A DNA stretch of 44,084 nucleotides from Paracoccaceae bacterium (GTDB taxonomy: Bacteria; Pseudomonadota; Alphaproteobacteria; Rhodobacterales; Rhodobacteraceae), in NCBI GenBank assembly GCA_016744015.1, contig JADGFD010000019.1, positions 1-44,084 of the forward strand, in the 5' to 3' direction. Shown piece by piece: positions 34,146-43,695 of the stretch; position 1 is the first letter of the stretch; each line of letters begins with the position of its first letter. The translations under genes and the position numbers were made by a program. The notes under the pieces were generated by a model. The model was not told the origin of the DNA. It did no database searches and was given only the letters and a program-made list of their open reading frames with translations.

Positions 34146-34798
34146 GTCCAATCCCCTTTTAAGAAGGGGTCATGCTCGGGGGCGCTGTCCGAGGGCTTAT
34201 GGGCCTGCATTTCAAAAGTGCGGGGGGCTGTGAGCCCAAGGTCAATATGCGTGGCAATGAAGGCCATGCCGCCGGCGGCGCAATGTGCATCAATCGTGGC
34301 GGAAAAACGGGCGGTGGTTTCTGTGTCGAGTGAAACCGTAGGCTCATCCAGCAGCCAAAGCGGGCGGCTGGTGACAGCGATGCGGGCAAGGCCAAGGCGG
34401 CGTTTTTGGCCAGCGGAGCAGGCATGGGCTGGGCGGTCTGCGATTTCGGTCAGGCGGAAATCGTCCATGGTTTGGGTGAGGTTTTCAGCGTTGAAAAGCT
34501 GCGCCCAGAAATGGAGGTTTTCGGCAACCGTGAGCTGGGGCTTGATGGCATCCAGATGCCCCGCATAGGTGAGCTGGCTTTGAAAATCATCGCGATGGGT
34601 GAAGGGCGTGTCATTCAGGGTGATCTTGCCGTTTGCGGCAGGAATTAACCCTGCGATCACCCGCAACAAGGTCGATTTTCCGGCGCCATTTGGGCCGCGA
34701 AGCAAGACGGCTTCACCGGGGCTGATCTCCAGCGAAATATCGTTGAATATCGTGCGCCCGCCGCGCAGGCAAGATAGGGATGTGAGTTTGAGGCTCAT
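34142..34798 (-). CDS. ccmA: Heme exporter ATP-binding protein A
   Basis: A 218-residue ABC ATPase. Walker A is LLRGPNGAGKSTLLRVIAGL, the signature region CSAGQKRRLGLARI (Q-loop upstream) and Walker B LWLLDEPTVSLD, with the switch His in FIATHIDLG. Overlap with ccmB and their co-occurrence support the CcmA assignment over a general ABC protein. Its promoter would lie in the 127-bp gap shared with the divergent MDR gene. Confidence 0.92.
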   Translation of the reverse strand: MSLKLTSLSCLRGGRTIFNDISLEISPGEAVLLRGPNGAGKSTLLRVIAGLIPAANGKITLNDTPFTHRDDFQSQLTYAGHLDAIKPQLTVAENLHFWAQLFNAENLTQTMDDFRLTEIADRPAHACSAGQKRRLGLARIAVTSRPLWLLDEPTVSLDTETTARFSATIDAHCAAGGMAFIATHIDLGLTAPRTFEMQAHKPSDSAPEHDPFLKGDWT

Positions 34799-34854
34799 AG
34801 AGGAGGCTTAGCCTATTGATGCAGGAGGGGGAAGGGGGAATAAGGTGTAAAACA

Positions 34855-34880
34855 TAGTATACATTTGGTATGTAATACTA
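34855..34880. promoter_or_regulatory. Dyad (TAGTATACAT-N5-ATGTAATACTA) upstream of MDR gene
   Basis: The arms pair except for one bulged base. It sits 46-71 bp upstream of the MDR-type oxidoreductase start, in the gap shared with ccmA. It looks like a binding site for a dimeric repressor; HxlR-type regulators of quinone/aldehyde reductases use TACTA/TAGTA half-sites of similar form. A related string lies at 35919-35938. No regulator gene is adjacent. Confidence 0.4.
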
Positions 34881-34925
34881 TACACATAGTGGAGGTAGCG
34901 TTTTAACGCGAAAGAAGGATAAAGC

Positions 34926-35897
34926 ATGAAAGCCGCAGTCTATCGTAAATATGGTGCGCCTGAGGTGGTGGGCGTGGAAGATATACCGACCCCGCAGCCG
35001 AAGGCTGGCGAGGTGCTCGTTCGGGTGCGGGCCGCCACGGTTACGGCGGCGGATTGGCGGGTGCGGAGCCTTTTAATGCCGCGTGGTTTCGGTGCTTTTG
35101 GGCGGCTGGCCTTTGGCTTGTTTGGGCCACGTAAAAAGGTGCTGGGCATGGCGCTGGCGGGGGAAGTTGAGGCTTGCGGGGCTGGGGTCACGGGCTTTGC
35201 GATGGGGGATCGCGTGTTGGCGGAAACTGGTGCGAAAATGGGCGCGCATGCGGAGTTTTGCGTGGTGAGGGCCAGCGGCACGATTGCTAAAATGCCAGAT
35301 GGTTTAAGCTTTGAAGACGCTGCCGCGCTGGTGTTTGGCGGCACCACAGCGCTCTATTTCTTGCGTGATATCGGCAAGGTGCAAGCCGGTGAGCGGGTCT
35401 TGGTTAACGGCGCTTCGGGGGAAACGGGCGTGGCTTTTGTGCAACTCGCACGGCACTTCGGGGCCGATGTGGTGGGCGTGTGCAGCGCAGGAAATGCAGA
35501 GCTGGTGCAGGGGCTTGGGGCTGCGCATGTGGTGGATTATGCGCGGGAGGATTTTGCGGCGAGCGCGGAGGCATATGATATAATCGTGGATACGGTTGGT
35601 AATGCAGGCTGGGCGCGGAGTAAAGACGCGTTGAAGGATCAAGGGCGATTATTGCAGGTTTTGGCGGGGTTGCCGGATATGATGATAGCGCCGTTTGTGA
35701 GCAGGCGTGCAGGCAGGAAGGCGCTGGCGGGGGCGGCGAAACCTACGGCGGCTGATTTGGTTTTTCTGGCGGATTTAGCTGTGAGCGGCGCGTTTAAGCC
35801 TGTGATCAGCCAGCGATTTGAACTAAAAGATATCGTTGAGGCGCATAGGCTGGTCGATAGCGGCCACAAGGTTGGCAGCGTGGTTGTGCGCTTGTAG
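34926..35897 (+). CDS. MDR superfamily NAD(P)-dependent oxidoreductase (quinone reductase-like)
   Basis: A 323-residue medium-chain reductase lacking the structural zinc cysteines of alcohol dehydrogenases. MKAAVYRKYGAPEVVGVEDIPTP starts the GroES-like domain; LVNGASGETGVAFVQLARHFGADVVG is the nucleotide-binding site; the C terminus has DIVEAHRLVDSGHKVGSVVV. This points to a zinc-independent quinone oxidoreductase or enoyl reductase. The upstream dyad suggests regulated expression, perhaps by electrophiles. Confidence 0.85.
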   Translation: MKAAVYRKYGAPEVVGVEDIPTPQPKAGEVLVRVRAATVTAADWRVRSLLMPRGFGAFGRLAFGLFGPRKKVLGMALAGEVEACGAGVTGFAMGDRVLAETGAKMGAHAEFCVVRASGTIAKMPDGLSFEDAAALVFGGTTALYFLRDIGKVQAGERVLVNGASGETGVAFVQLARHFGADVVGVCSAGNAELVQGLGAAHVVDYAREDFAASAEAYDIIVDTVGNAGWARSKDALKDQGRLLQVLAGLPDMMIAPFVSRRAGRKALAGAAKPTAADLVFLADLAVSGAFKPVISQRFELKDIVEAHRLVDSGHKVGSVVVRL

Positions 35898-35918
35898 CAG
35901 AAATCAATTTGCCGAAAT

Positions 35919-35938
35919 TTGTATACACTGGCATACAA
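35919..35938. promoter_or_regulatory. Dyad TTGTAT-N8-ATACAA upstream of acnA
   Basis: TTGTATACACTGGCATACAA has 6-bp arms and lies 77-96 bp upstream of the acnA start, right after the MDR stop. It shares the order GTATACA, TGG, AT, AA with the dyad at 34855-34880 (there GTATACATTTGGTATGTAA). It might be a GntR/FCD-like or HxlR-like operator overlapping the acnA promoter (possible -10 TACAAT). Not verified. Confidence 0.35.
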
Positions 35939-36014
35939 TGGACTTGCAATTCCCTTGCTCCTCGTGGCAATAAAGGGCATATCCGAGTGAAATTGAACTT
36001 CAGGGGAGGCCCTT

Positions 36015-38702
36015 ATGCCCATTCAAGTTGGAAACGATACCGCAAACACCCGCCGCGAACTCAGCGTTGGCTCATCCAAAATCGCTTACTATTCGATAGA
36101 AGCCGCCGAGGCTGCGGGCTTGGGCGATTTTTCGCGCCTGCCTGCCGCGCTTAAGGTGGTGCTGGAAAACATGCTGCGCTTTGAAGATGGTAAAACCGTA
36201 AGCGTGGATGACATCAAGGCGTTTTCTGACTGGGGCAAACAGGGCGGAAAAAACCCGCGTGAAATCGCCTATCGCCCCGCCCGTGTGCTTATGCAGGATT
36301 TTACGGGTGTTCCCGCTGTGGTAGACCTCGCCGCCATGCGTGACGGCATTGTGGCCCTTGGGGGTGACGCTGAAAAGATCAACCCGCTCAACCCCGTTGA
36401 CCTTGTGATCGACCACTCGGTGATGATCGACGAGTTTGGCAACCCGCGCGCCTTCCAGATGAATGTGGAGCGGGAATATGAGCGCAATCTTGAGCGCTAT
36501 ACCTTCCTGAAATGGGGGCAATCGGCCTTTGACAATTTCAAAGTTGTGCCTCCGGGCACCGGCATTTGCCATCAGGTGAACCTTGAGTATCTGGCCCAAA
36601 CGGTTTGGACCGACAAAGACCAAGACGGCGTTGAGGTGGCATACCCTGATACGCTCGTGGGCACGGATAGCCACACAACCATGGTTAACGGCCTTGCCGT
36701 GCTGGGCTGGGGCGTGGGTGGCATTGAGGCTGAGGCCGCAATGCTCGGCCAGCCAATTTCGATGCTGATTCCCGAGGTGATTGGCATGGAACTAACCGGC
36801 GAAATGAGGGAAGGCACCACCGGCACAGACCTTGTGCTCAAAGTGGTGGAGCTGCTGCGCGAAAAGGGCGTGGTTGGCAAATTTGTTGAGTTTTACGGCG
36901 CTGGGTTGGATAGCTTGCCGCTGGCAGACCGCGCAACCATCGCCAATATGGCGCCGGAATATGGCGCGACCTGCGGCTTCTTCCCGATTGACGATGAGAC
37001 CCTGCGCTACCTGCGCACCTCGGGCCGTGATGAAGACCGGATTGCACTGGTTGAGGCCTATGCCAAGGCCAATGGTTTCTGGCGGGGCGCGGATTATGCC
37101 CCGACCTATACCGATACATTGAGCCTTGATATGGGCACCATTGTGCCGGCAATCTCTGGCCCAAAACGCCCGCAAGATTACATCGCGCTTGATGCTTCTG
37201 TTGAGGGTTTCAAGTGGCAAATGGAAAACACCTTTAAGCGCCCGCTGGATAAGCAGGTGCCGGTGAAGGGTGAAGATTTCACCATGTCGAGCGGCAAGGT
37301 TGTGATCGCATCAATAACGAGCTGCACGAATACATCCAACCCTTATGTGATGATCGGGGCAGGGCTTGTGGCCCGTAAAGCTGCCGCGCTGGGGTTAAAC
37401 CGCAAGCCGTGGGTTAAAACCTCACTCGCGCCGGGCTCACAGGTGGTTTCGGCCTATCTTGAGGCGGCTGGCTTGCAGGAAGACCTTGATAAAATTGGGT
37501 TTAACCTTGTTGGCTATGGCTGTACCACCTGTATCGGCAATTCCGGCCCTATCCAAAAAGAGCTTTCCGAGGCGATTGCTGAGGGCGACCTGGTGGCCAC
37601 TTCGGTGCTTTCGGGTAACCGCAATTTTGAGGGCCGCATTTCCCCTGATGTGCGGGCGAATTACCTCGCTTCACCACCACTTGTGGTGGCCTATGCGCTG
37701 GCGGGCGATATGAATATCGACCTAACAACCGAGCCGCTGGGGCAAGACCGTGACGGCAAGGATGTGTTCCTGAAAGATATCTGGCCAACCTCGCAAGAGG
37801 TGGCAGAACTGGTTGAAAAAACCGTAACCCGCGAGGCGTTTATCGAGAAATACGCTAATGTATTTGCCGGTGACGAAAAATGGCAGGCCGTGGAAACCAC
37901 TGACAGCCTCACCTATGACTGGCCGCCAGCCAGCACCTATGTACAAAACCCGCCTTACTTCCAAGATATGTCCCCCGAGCCGGGTGTGATTTCAGACGTG
38001 AAGGGCGCTAAAATTCTGGCGCTGCTGGGTGATATGGTCACAACTGACCACATTTCACCGGCTGGGTCTTTTGCGGTGGATAGCCCTGCGGGCAAGTATT
38101 TGCTTGACCACCAGGTCGGTCAGCGAGATTTCAATTCCTATGGCTCGCGGCGCGGAAATCACCAAGTGATGATGCGCGGCACTTTTGCTAATATCCGCAT
38201 TAAAAACGAGATGCTGGATGGGGTTGAGGGCGGCTATACGCTGGGGCCAGACGGCGCGGAAACCTCGATTTATGAGGCGGCCGAAGCCTATAAGGCGGCG
38301 GGCACCCCGCTCGTGGTCATTGGCGGTTCGCTCTACGGCGCGGGTTCCAGCCGCGACTGGGCGGCCAAAGGCACCAGCCTCTTGGGCGTGAGTGCTGTGA
38401 TTGCCGAGGATTTTGAGCGCATTCACCGCTCCAATCTGGTGGGCATGGGCGTTATTCCGTTTGAGTTCACAAATGGTGACAGCCGCAAAACGCTGGGCTT
38501 GAAGGGCGACGAGACCATCTCGATCGCTGGCCTTGAAGGCGATATCAAGCCACTTTCAGATGTGCCCTGCACGATTGAATATGCCGATGGCCGCGTGAAA
38601 GAGATCATGCTCAAGTGCCGGATTGATACGGAAGTTGAGATCGAATACGTCGAAAATGGCGGCGTGCTGCACTATGTGCTGCGCAACTTGGCAAAAAGCT
38701 AA
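36015..38702 (+). CDS. acnA: Aconitate hydratase A
   Basis: An 895-residue aconitase of the IRP1/AcnA type, converting citrate and isocitrate in the TCA cycle. The 4Fe-4S ligands are in [15 protein letters not shown] and [14 protein letters not shown]; substrate-binding motifs include [17 protein letters not shown] and, in the swivel domain, [18 protein letters not shown] site precedes the ATG. It is followed by a HAD phosphatase gene whose ATG overlaps the stop (TAATG). Confidence 0.97.
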   Translation: MPIQVGNDTANTRRELSVGSSKIAYYSIEAAEAAGLGDFSRLPAALKVVLENMLRFEDGKTVSVDDIKAFSDWGKQGGKNPREIAYRPARVLMQDFTGVPAVVDLAAMRDGIVALGGDAEKINPLNPVDLVIDHSVMIDEFGNPRAFQMNVEREYERNLERYTFLKWGQSAFDNFKVVPPGTGICHQVNLEYLAQTVWTDKDQDGVEVAYPDTLVGTDSHTTMVNGLAVLGWGVGGIEAEAAMLGQPISMLIPEVIGMELTGEMREGTTGTDLVLKVVELLREKGVVGKFVEFYGAGLDSLPLADRATIANMAPEYGATCGFFPIDDETLRYLRTSGRDEDRIALVEAYAKANGFWRGADYAPTYTDTLSLDMGTIVPAISGPKRPQDYIALDASVEGFKWQMENTFKRPLDKQVPVKGEDFTMSSGKVVIASITSCTNTSNPYVMIGAGLVARKAAALGLNRKPWVKTSLAPGSQVVSAYLEAAGLQEDLDKIGFNLVGYGCTTCIGNSGPIQKELSEAIAEGDLVATSVLSGNRNFEGRISPDVRANYLASPPLVVAYALAGDMNIDLTTEPLGQDRDGKDVFLKDIWPTSQEVAELVEKTVTREAFIEKYANVFAGDEKWQAVETTDSLTYDWPPASTYVQNPPYFQDMSPEPGVISDVKGAKILALLGDMVTTDHISPAGSFAVDSPAGKYLLDHQVGQRDFNSYGSRRGNHQVMMRGTFANIRIKNEMLDGVEGGYTLGPDGAETSIYEAAEAYKAAGTPLVVIGGSLYGAGSSRDWAAKGTSLLGVSAVIAEDFERIHRSNLVGMGVIPFEFTNGDSRKTLGLKGDETISIAGLEGDIKPLSDVPCTIEYADGRVKEIMLKCRIDTEVEIEYVENGGVLHYVLRNLAKS

Positions 38703-39373
38703 TGGTTGAAAAGCGCGCACCGTTCAGGGGCGCGCTTTTTGATATGGACGGCCTGCTGCTGGACTCTGAGCGCGCCTGCGTGCTGGCCTTTAACGAAGCG
38801 GTGCAGGGTTTTGGCTTGCCACCTATGCCCGATGTGGCACTGGCCTGCATCGGCCTGCGCAGTGATGGCGTGCGCAGTAAGGTGAGCGCCGCTTTGGCGG
38901 AGCGGGTGGATTGCGATACATTTTATGCGGCGTGGGGCCAGCGGATTTCTGGTGCTTTTGCGCAAGGAATTCCGGTTAAAGCCGATGTGGTTGCCCTGCT
39001 GGGCGCCCTGAAAGCCCAAGGCATCCCCTGCGTTGTCGCCACCTCTACCCGCACCATCTCTGCTGAAGGGCATTTGCAAAAGGCGGGGCTGCGTGGCTAT
39101 TTTAAAGCCGTGATCGGCGGGGAGCAGGTGGCGAATGGCAAACCTGCGCCTGATATCTATCTGCTGGCCGCAAAAACACTGGCCCTATGCCCGCAGGATT
39201 GCGTAGCATTTGAGGATAGTGACCCCGGCACGTTGGCGGCCATTGCCTCTGGGGCCACGGTGGTGCAGGTGCCAGATGTAAAGCCACCAAGCGCTGCCCT
39301 TTTGGGCAACGGGCATCATATTGCTACCAGTGTGCTTGCCGGCGCTCGCCAAATAGGTTTGATCGCTAAATAG
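38702..39373 (+). CDS. HAD-superfamily phosphatase
   Basis: A 223-residue HAD hydrolase of the beta-phosphoglucomutase/phosphoglycolate type. Motif I is FDMDGLLLDSE, motif II VVATSTR, motif III NGKPAPDIYLLA and motif IV FEDSDPGTLAA. The helical cap lies between motifs I and II. It overlaps the acnA stop by one base, so it is translated with it; the substrate is unknown. Confidence 0.86.
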   Translation: MVEKRAPFRGALFDMDGLLLDSERACVLAFNEAVQGFGLPPMPDVALACIGLRSDGVRSKVSAALAERVDCDTFYAAWGQRISGAFAQGIPVKADVVALLGALKAQGIPCVVATSTRTISAEGHLQKAGLRGYFKAVIGGEQVANGKPAPDIYLLAAKTLALCPQDCVAFEDSDPGTLAAIASGATVVQVPDVKPPSAALLGNGHHIATSVLAGARQIGLIAK

Positions 39374-39434
39374 TATTGTATAGCGCGCGCCAATGCGTGA
39401 GACTGTCTGAGCGCTAACCAAGGAGCCCTTCTTC

Positions 39435-39878
39435 ATGCCCAGCACAACCCCCTATATTATCACTATGCTTGCCGCCGGTTTTGGCATTCCCATTCTGGCG
39501 GCTTTAAACGCAGCCCTTGGGGTAAGGCTTGGTAGCCCTGTGGCAGCCGGTGCCATTTTGTTTTGTGTGGCGCTCGGGGCTACACTGGTCATCTTGCTTT
39601 TTACCGGCCTTGCCCCGGTGGCAAAGGCCATAGATGCACCAAAGCACCTGTTTTTGGCCGGATTTCTGGTGGCGTTTTACGTGCTCAGCATCACCTTTGT
39701 TGCCCCGCGTTTTGGCGTGGGCAACGCGGTATTTTTTGTGTTGCTAGGCCAGCTTATCAGCGCTGCTGCCATAGACCATTTTGGCCTGTTTGGCGCGCAA
39801 ATCAGCCCGCTATCACTCACCCGTGCGGCGGGAATTGCCCTCATGGCGGCTGGGGTGTTTGTGACACAGCAAGTTTAG
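39435..39878 (+). CDS. DMT-type small membrane protein (YdcZ/DUF606)
   Basis: A 147-residue protein made of about five membrane segments. MLAAGFGIPILAALNAALGVRLGSPVAAGAI and VFFVLLGQLISAAAIDHFGLFG are typical of DUF606/YdcZ, half-size members of the drug/metabolite transporter superfamily that act as dimers. CTAACCAAGGAGC before ATG 39435 provides the ribosome binding site. Substrate unknown. Confidence 0.84.
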   Translation: MPSTTPYIITMLAAGFGIPILAALNAALGVRLGSPVAAGAILFCVALGATLVILLFTGLAPVAKAIDAPKHLFLAGFLVAFYVLSITFVAPRFGVGNAVFFVLLGQLISAAAIDHFGLFGAQISPLSLTRAAGIALMAAGVFVTQQV

Positions 39879-39953
39879 CGTCTCAGCATGTGCCGAGGTT
39901 GCAGCGCGGCGCGGACAGACCCTGCCCACAAGCGCAAGAGCCTGCGCGCCGCG

Positions 39954-40634
39954 TTAGTTGAGCACCAATGCCCGATAGGCCTCGGGCGACCAGCGGCAGG
40001 CAAAGCCGTCGCCATCAGGGTCCAAGTTAAGCGGATCATCCTGCGGGCCGCCATTGGCGAGGAAATTGCGTTGAGCGTCATCGGCACTGGCAAATTTGCG
40101 GCACTGCGAAGCAGAACTTGTGCGGCGAATGCTTGGGCGACGATAAACGCGCTCACCAACTGCATTGGTGGTTTCGCGCGCAAAGGTGATGATGTTTGCA
40201 CCTGAAACAACGGCGGGCATTTCTCCGGGCTGGATAACCACACGCTGGGCAGCGGCTGCTGCCAGAGCAGCCGCGTCGGCTTCCCGCAGGCGCAGCTGCT
40301 CGGCCTGGCTTTGCTCAGCAAGGTTAAGCACGCCACTATCAGAGGCAATACCTTCGCCAGAATTGGGGGCGATATTCGGGCTGGCGCCATTAGCCTCGCC
40401 GCTACCGGCTTGTGTAGCATTGAGTGCGTCATTCACGGCATTACTCAGGGATTCGGTTGTGCCGTCTACCTCGGGGTCCGTCGGTGTAATGTCCGTAGGC
40501 ATACCGGCATTTGGCATTACAACTGGGCGCGGGCCACCAATAGGCGGAAACATCGGGTCTGATCCCGCTTCTTCTTGGCACGCGGCCAATGCGAGACCAA
40601 CAAGGGCCAGAATGCTGAGCTTCAATCGTGCCAT
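39954..40634 (-). CDS. Excalibur-domain lipoprotein
   Basis: A 226-residue protein with a lipoprotein signal (LSILALVGLALAAC, Cys19 as lipidated residue), a long low-complexity linker rich in Ala, Asn and Pro, and a C-terminal Excalibur calcium-binding domain: CRKFASADDAQRNFLANGG and DPLNLDPDGDGFACRW. The domain coordinates Ca2+ by the DxDxDG loop and occurs in extracellular proteins. It probably faces the periplasm or outside. The start is ATG 40634 with AAGGAGAT ahead; it lies 10 bp past the gatA stop, so the two may be cotranscribed. Confidence 0.85.
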   Translation of the reverse strand: MARLKLSILALVGLALAACQEEAGSDPMFPPIGGPRPVVMPNAGMPTDITPTDPEVDGTTESLSNAVNDALNATQAGSGEANGASPNIAPNSGEGIASDSGVLNLAEQSQAEQLRLREADAAALAAAAAQRVVIQPGEMPAVVSGANIITFARETTNAVGERVYRRPSIRRTSSASQCRKFASADDAQRNFLANGGPQDDPLNLDPDGDGFACRWSPEAYRALVLN

Positions 40635-40644
40635 TTTTATCTCC

Positions 40645-42132
40645 TTACCACCAGCGGGCGGGTTTGGCGGCAAAGCCGCTGGCCTGTTCTAGCGCAAAAG
40701 CGGTGTTGAGCATATCCGCCTCGTTCCATGGTTGGCCAATGAGTTGCAAACCAAGCGGAAGTCCGCTGGCATCAAGCCCCGCTGGCACGCTCACGCCGGG
40801 CAGGCCGGCAAGATTTACCGTCACGGTAAACACATCGTTCAGATACATTTTGATCGGGTCGGCATTTGCCATTTCCCCCAGGCCAAAGGCCGCAGAAGGC
40901 GTGGCGGGTGTCAGAATTTGGTCAATGCCTTCGGCAAACACCTGCTCAAAATCCTGCTTAATCAGCGTGCGGACCTTCTGGGCGCGAATGTAATACGCAT
41001 CATAAAAGCCGGCGGAAAGCACATAGGCCCCGATCATTACACGGCGTTGCACTTCGTCACCAAAGCCCTCGGCGCGCGTGCGCTCATACATTTCGGTAAT
41101 GCCTTCGCCCGCGTTTAGTTTGGCGCGGTGGCCATACTTTACGCCGTCATAGCGGCTAAGGTTGGAGGAGGCCTCGGCGGGTGCAATCACGTAATAAGCG
41201 GGCAGGGCGTATTTGGTGTGGGGAAGGGAGATATCTACGATCTCGGCCCCCGCATCACGGAGCTTCTCAGCCCCTTCCTGCCAAAGGGTTTCAATCTCGT
41301 CTGGCATGCCATCAAGCCGGTATTCCTTGGGAATGCCAATTTTTTTGCCGCGAATGTCACCCGTTAGGGCCGCTTCAAAGTTGGGCACAGCGAGGTCTGC
41401 CGAGGTGCTATCCTTCGCATCATGCCCCGCCATGGCTTCCAGCATAATCGCTGAATCCCGCACGGTTTTTACCATCGGGCCCGCTTGGTCAAGCGAAGAG
41501 GCAAAGGCCACCACGCCCCAGCGCGAGCAGCGGCCATAGGTGGGTTTTACACCCACAATGCCGGTAAAGGCGGCAGGCTGGCGGATAGAGCCGCCGGTAT
41601 CGGTGCCCGTTGCCCCTAAGCACAAATCGGCTGAAACGGCTGAAGCAGAGCCGCCAGACGAACCGCCCGGTGTGAGCTTGGTTTCTTCATTTCCGCGCCG
41701 CCAAGGCGAGGTCACGGGGCCATAAAAGCTGGTTTCATTTGAGCTACCCATGGCAAATTCATCCATGTTGAGCTTGCCCAGCATCACGGCGCCTGCATCA
41801 AAAAGCTGGCTGGTTATGGTGCTTTCATATTCGGGCTTAAAGCCATCAAGAATATGGCTTGCAGCCTGTGTTTGCACGCCTTTTGTGCAGAAAAGATCTT
41901 TGATCCCTAGCGGAATGCCGCACATATCGGGGGCGTCCCCCTTGGCAATGCGCATATCAGCCGCCGCGGCTTGAGCGCGGGCAATATCAGGCGTATTGGT
42001 CGAAAAAGCGTTGAGCACGTCGGCGGCTTCAATGGCTCCAAGGTATTGCTCGGTCAGCTCAACGGCGGTGAAATTACCTTTGCGCATAGCGTCTCGGGCA
42101 TCAGCGATGGTGAGTTTGCTCAGATCGGTCAT
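40645..42132 (-). CDS. gatA: Asp-tRNA(Asn)/Glu-tRNA(Gln) amidotransferase subunit A
   Basis: A 495-residue amidase-signature enzyme that produces ammonia from glutamine to convert Glu-tRNA(Gln) or Asp-tRNA(Asn). The Ser-cisSer-Lys triad is visible: [10 protein letters not shown] (Lys), [14 protein letters not shown] (cis-Ser) and [12 protein letters not shown] (nucleophilic Ser). The start is 4 bp after the gatC stop. gatB is not in the window. Confidence 0.96.
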   Translation of the reverse strand: MTDLSKLTIADARDAMRKGNFTAVELTEQYLGAIEAADVLNAFSTNTPDIARAQAAAADMRIAKGDAPDMCGIPLGIKDLFCTKGVQTQAASHILDGFKPEYESTITSQLFDAGAVMLGKLNMDEFAMGSSNETSFYGPVTSPWRRGNEETKLTPGGSSGGSASAVSADLCLGATGTDTGGSIRQPAAFTGIVGVKPTYGRCSRWGVVAFASSLDQAGPMVKTVRDSAIMLEAMAGHDAKDSTSADLAVPNFEAALTGDIRGKKIGIPKEYRLDGMPDEIETLWQEGAEKLRDAGAEIVDISLPHTKYALPAYYVIAPAEASSNLSRYDGVKYGHRAKLNAGEGITEMYERTRAEGFGDEVQRRVMIGAYVLSAGFYDAYYIRAQKVRTLIKQDFEQVFAEGIDQILTPATPSAAFGLGEMANADPIKMYLNDVFTVTVNLAGLPGVSVPAGLDASGLPLGLQLIGQPWNEADMLNTAFALEQASGFAAKPARWW

Positions 42133-42135
42133 GCT

Positions 42136-42423
42136 CTACTCCACCACTTTTGGCACGGCAAAAAAGCCTTCGCGGGTGTCGGGCGCATTGGCAAGAATCT
42201 GCTCTTGATAGCCGCCATCGGTCACTTCATCTGCCCGGCGTTTCAGCGCCATCGGGGTGACCGAAGACATAGGCTCGACGCCCTCGATATCCACTTCGTT
42301 GAGCTGCTCCATAAAGGCCAGAATGTTGGAAAGCGCATCGGCGAGCGGGGGCAAGGCCTCCTCGGCAACCTCGATGCGGGCCAGATGCGCCACTTTACGC
42401 GCGGTTTTGATATCAATCGACAT
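42136..42423 (-). CDS. gatC: Asp-tRNA(Asn)/Glu-tRNA(Gln) amidotransferase subunit C
   Basis: A 95-residue protein, the standard length for GatC, starting MSIDIKTARKVAHLARIEV with ILAFMEQLNEVDIEGVEPM. It wraps around GatA and stabilises the complex. It heads the gatC-gatA(-lipoprotein) transcript. A 12-bp inverted repeat begins 6 bases upstream of its ATG and may fold in the leader. Confidence 0.95.
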   Translation of the reverse strand: MSIDIKTARKVAHLARIEVAEEALPPLADALSNILAFMEQLNEVDIEGVEPMSSVTPMALKRRADEVTDGGYQEQILANAPDTREGFFAVPKVVE

Positions 42424-42428
42424 GTGAT

Positions 42429-42467
42429 TTCCAAGCTAAATGATTTAGAAAACGGTTTAGCTTGGAA
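42429..42467 (-). promoter_or_regulatory. 12-bp inverted repeat in the gatC leader
   Basis: TTCCAAGCTAAA (42429-42440) and TTTAGCTTGGAA (42456-42467) pair perfectly around a 15-base loop, 6 bases ahead of the gatC start (minus strand). As RNA it would place the ribosome binding region within or beside a hairpin, and a GGAAAT-like site is part of the stem. It may regulate gatCA translation or be an operator. Confidence 0.5.
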
Positions 42468-42527
42468 GGGCGTAGGGTGCAAGAGATGATCGGATATCCG
42501 CATTTGGAAGGGGCGCGAAGCCTGTGC

Positions 42528-42569
42528 TTCAATTGACTTCACTAAACTGGTTTAGTGAAGTCAATTGAA
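42528..42569. repeat. Perfect 20-bp-arm palindrome with 2-base loop
   Basis: The bases 42528-42547 (TTCAATTGACTTCACTAAAC) are exactly complementary to 42550-42569, with TG between. It lies between gatC and the GST-like gene (minus strand). There is no T-rich tail on the minus strand, so it is a poor intrinsic terminator; on the plus strand AAAACG follows. It shares the GGTTTAG string with the neighbouring leader hairpin. The remaining bases of this 227-bp gap show nothing further. Confidence 0.7.
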
Positions 42570-42650
42570 AACGAAAATATATCTTTTGAAGCAGTGGGTT
42601 AACGAGAATCGTCTGTCGCAAATAATGCACGTATTCGAAGCGGTCTAGCG

Positions 42651-43490
42651 CTAGGCTTTATCCTGCGTGCGCAACGCAAAATCACTGGCATCATGGCGCT
42701 CATGCAACTGGCCTTCTTCAGGCCCCCAAGCTTTATTCACCATTCTGCCTCGCTGCACAGCCGGGCGCGCCTCAATCTCTTTCGCCCAGCGTAAAAGGTT
42801 GCTATAGCTGCCCGCATCCAGAAATTTCGCCGCCTCATAAACAAAATCAAGCACCACCCCGCCATACCACGGCCAAATTGCCATATCGGCGATGGAGTAT
42901 TCGTCGCCACACATATAGCGGTTGTTGGCAAGGTGCTTATCCAACACGTCCAACTGCCGCTTGGTCTCCATCGTAAAGCGGTCAATCGCGTATTCGATTT
43001 TAACCGGCGCATATTTGTAAAAATGCCCAAAGCCGCCGCCAAGGTAGGGCGCACTGCCCATTTGCCAAAACAGCCAGTTAAGGCACTGCGCGCGGTTTTC
43101 CGGCAGAAACGCGCCAAACTTCTCGCCAAGATAAAGTAAAATAGACCCGGATTCAAAAAGCCGCTCACCGGTTTCGGTGTCCAGCATAGCTGGGATTTTT
43201 GAATTGGGATTGAGCGCAACAAAGCCGCTGCCAAATTGGTCACCCTCGCCAATTTTAATCAGATACGCATCGTATTCCGCATCATACCCCGCAGCCAAAA
43301 GTTCCTCAAGCAAGATGGTAACCTTCACCCCGTTGGGCGTGGCCATAGAGTGTAATTGCAGCGGATGCTTGCCCTTAGGCAAGGCCTGCTCATGCGTCGC
43401 ACCGCTGATAGGGCGGTTGATATTGGCAAAAGCGCCACCGCTCTCAGCCTCCCATTTCCAAACCTTGGGCGGGAAATATTCATCAGCCAT
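42651..43490 (-). CDS. YghU-type glutathione S-transferase (disulfide-bond oxidoreductase)
   Basis: A 279-residue GST of the Nu class. It starts with an N-terminal extension typical of YghU (WKWEAESGGAFANINRPISGATHEQALPKGKHPLQLHS), then the thioredoxin fold with TPNGVKVTILLEEL, VALNPNSKIPAM and ESGSILLYLGEKFG, and the all-helical domain with LGGGFGHFYKYAP and YSIADMAIWPWYGG. YghU reduces disulfides using two glutathiones. GGAGC upstream of the ATG (minus strand) matches a binding site. Confidence 0.9.
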   Translation of the reverse strand: MADEYFPPKVWKWEAESGGAFANINRPISGATHEQALPKGKHPLQLHSMATPNGVKVTILLEELLAAGYDAEYDAYLIKIGEGDQFGSGFVALNPNSKIPAMLDTETGERLFESGSILLYLGEKFGAFLPENRAQCLNWLFWQMGSAPYLGGGFGHFYKYAPVKIEYAIDRFTMETKRQLDVLDKHLANNRYMCGDEYSIADMAIWPWYGGVVLDFVYEAAKFLDAGSYSNLLRWAKEIEARPAVQRGRMVNKAWGPEEGQLHERHDASDFALRTQDKA

Positions 43491-43619
43491 TTGAAGCTCC
43501 TTTTATGGGTGAAGGCAGAGCGTATCCTCGGTATGGCCCCAATGCCAAGCAAGAATTTGTGAGCAAGATCGAGTTTTGCCTTGCAAGCCCATTTAGAGAG
43601 CGCTAATAACGCGCCCAAT

Positions 43620-43695
43620 GCCCCTATAGCTCAGCTGGTAGAGCAACTGATTTGTAATCAGTAGGTCCGCGGTTCGAGTCCGTGTGGGGGCACCA
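43620..43695 (+). tRNA. tRNA-Thr (anticodon TGT)
   Basis: A complete cloverleaf: acceptor GCCCCTA with TGGGGGC, D arm GCTCAGCTGGTAGAGC, anticodon stem CTGAT/ATCAG around TTTGTAA (anticodon TGT), T arm GGTTCGAGTCC, and an encoded CCA at 43693-43695. It reads ACA and related Thr codons. The DNA past its 3' end is AT-rich and non-coding, as often seen at tRNA attachment sites. Confidence 0.96.
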
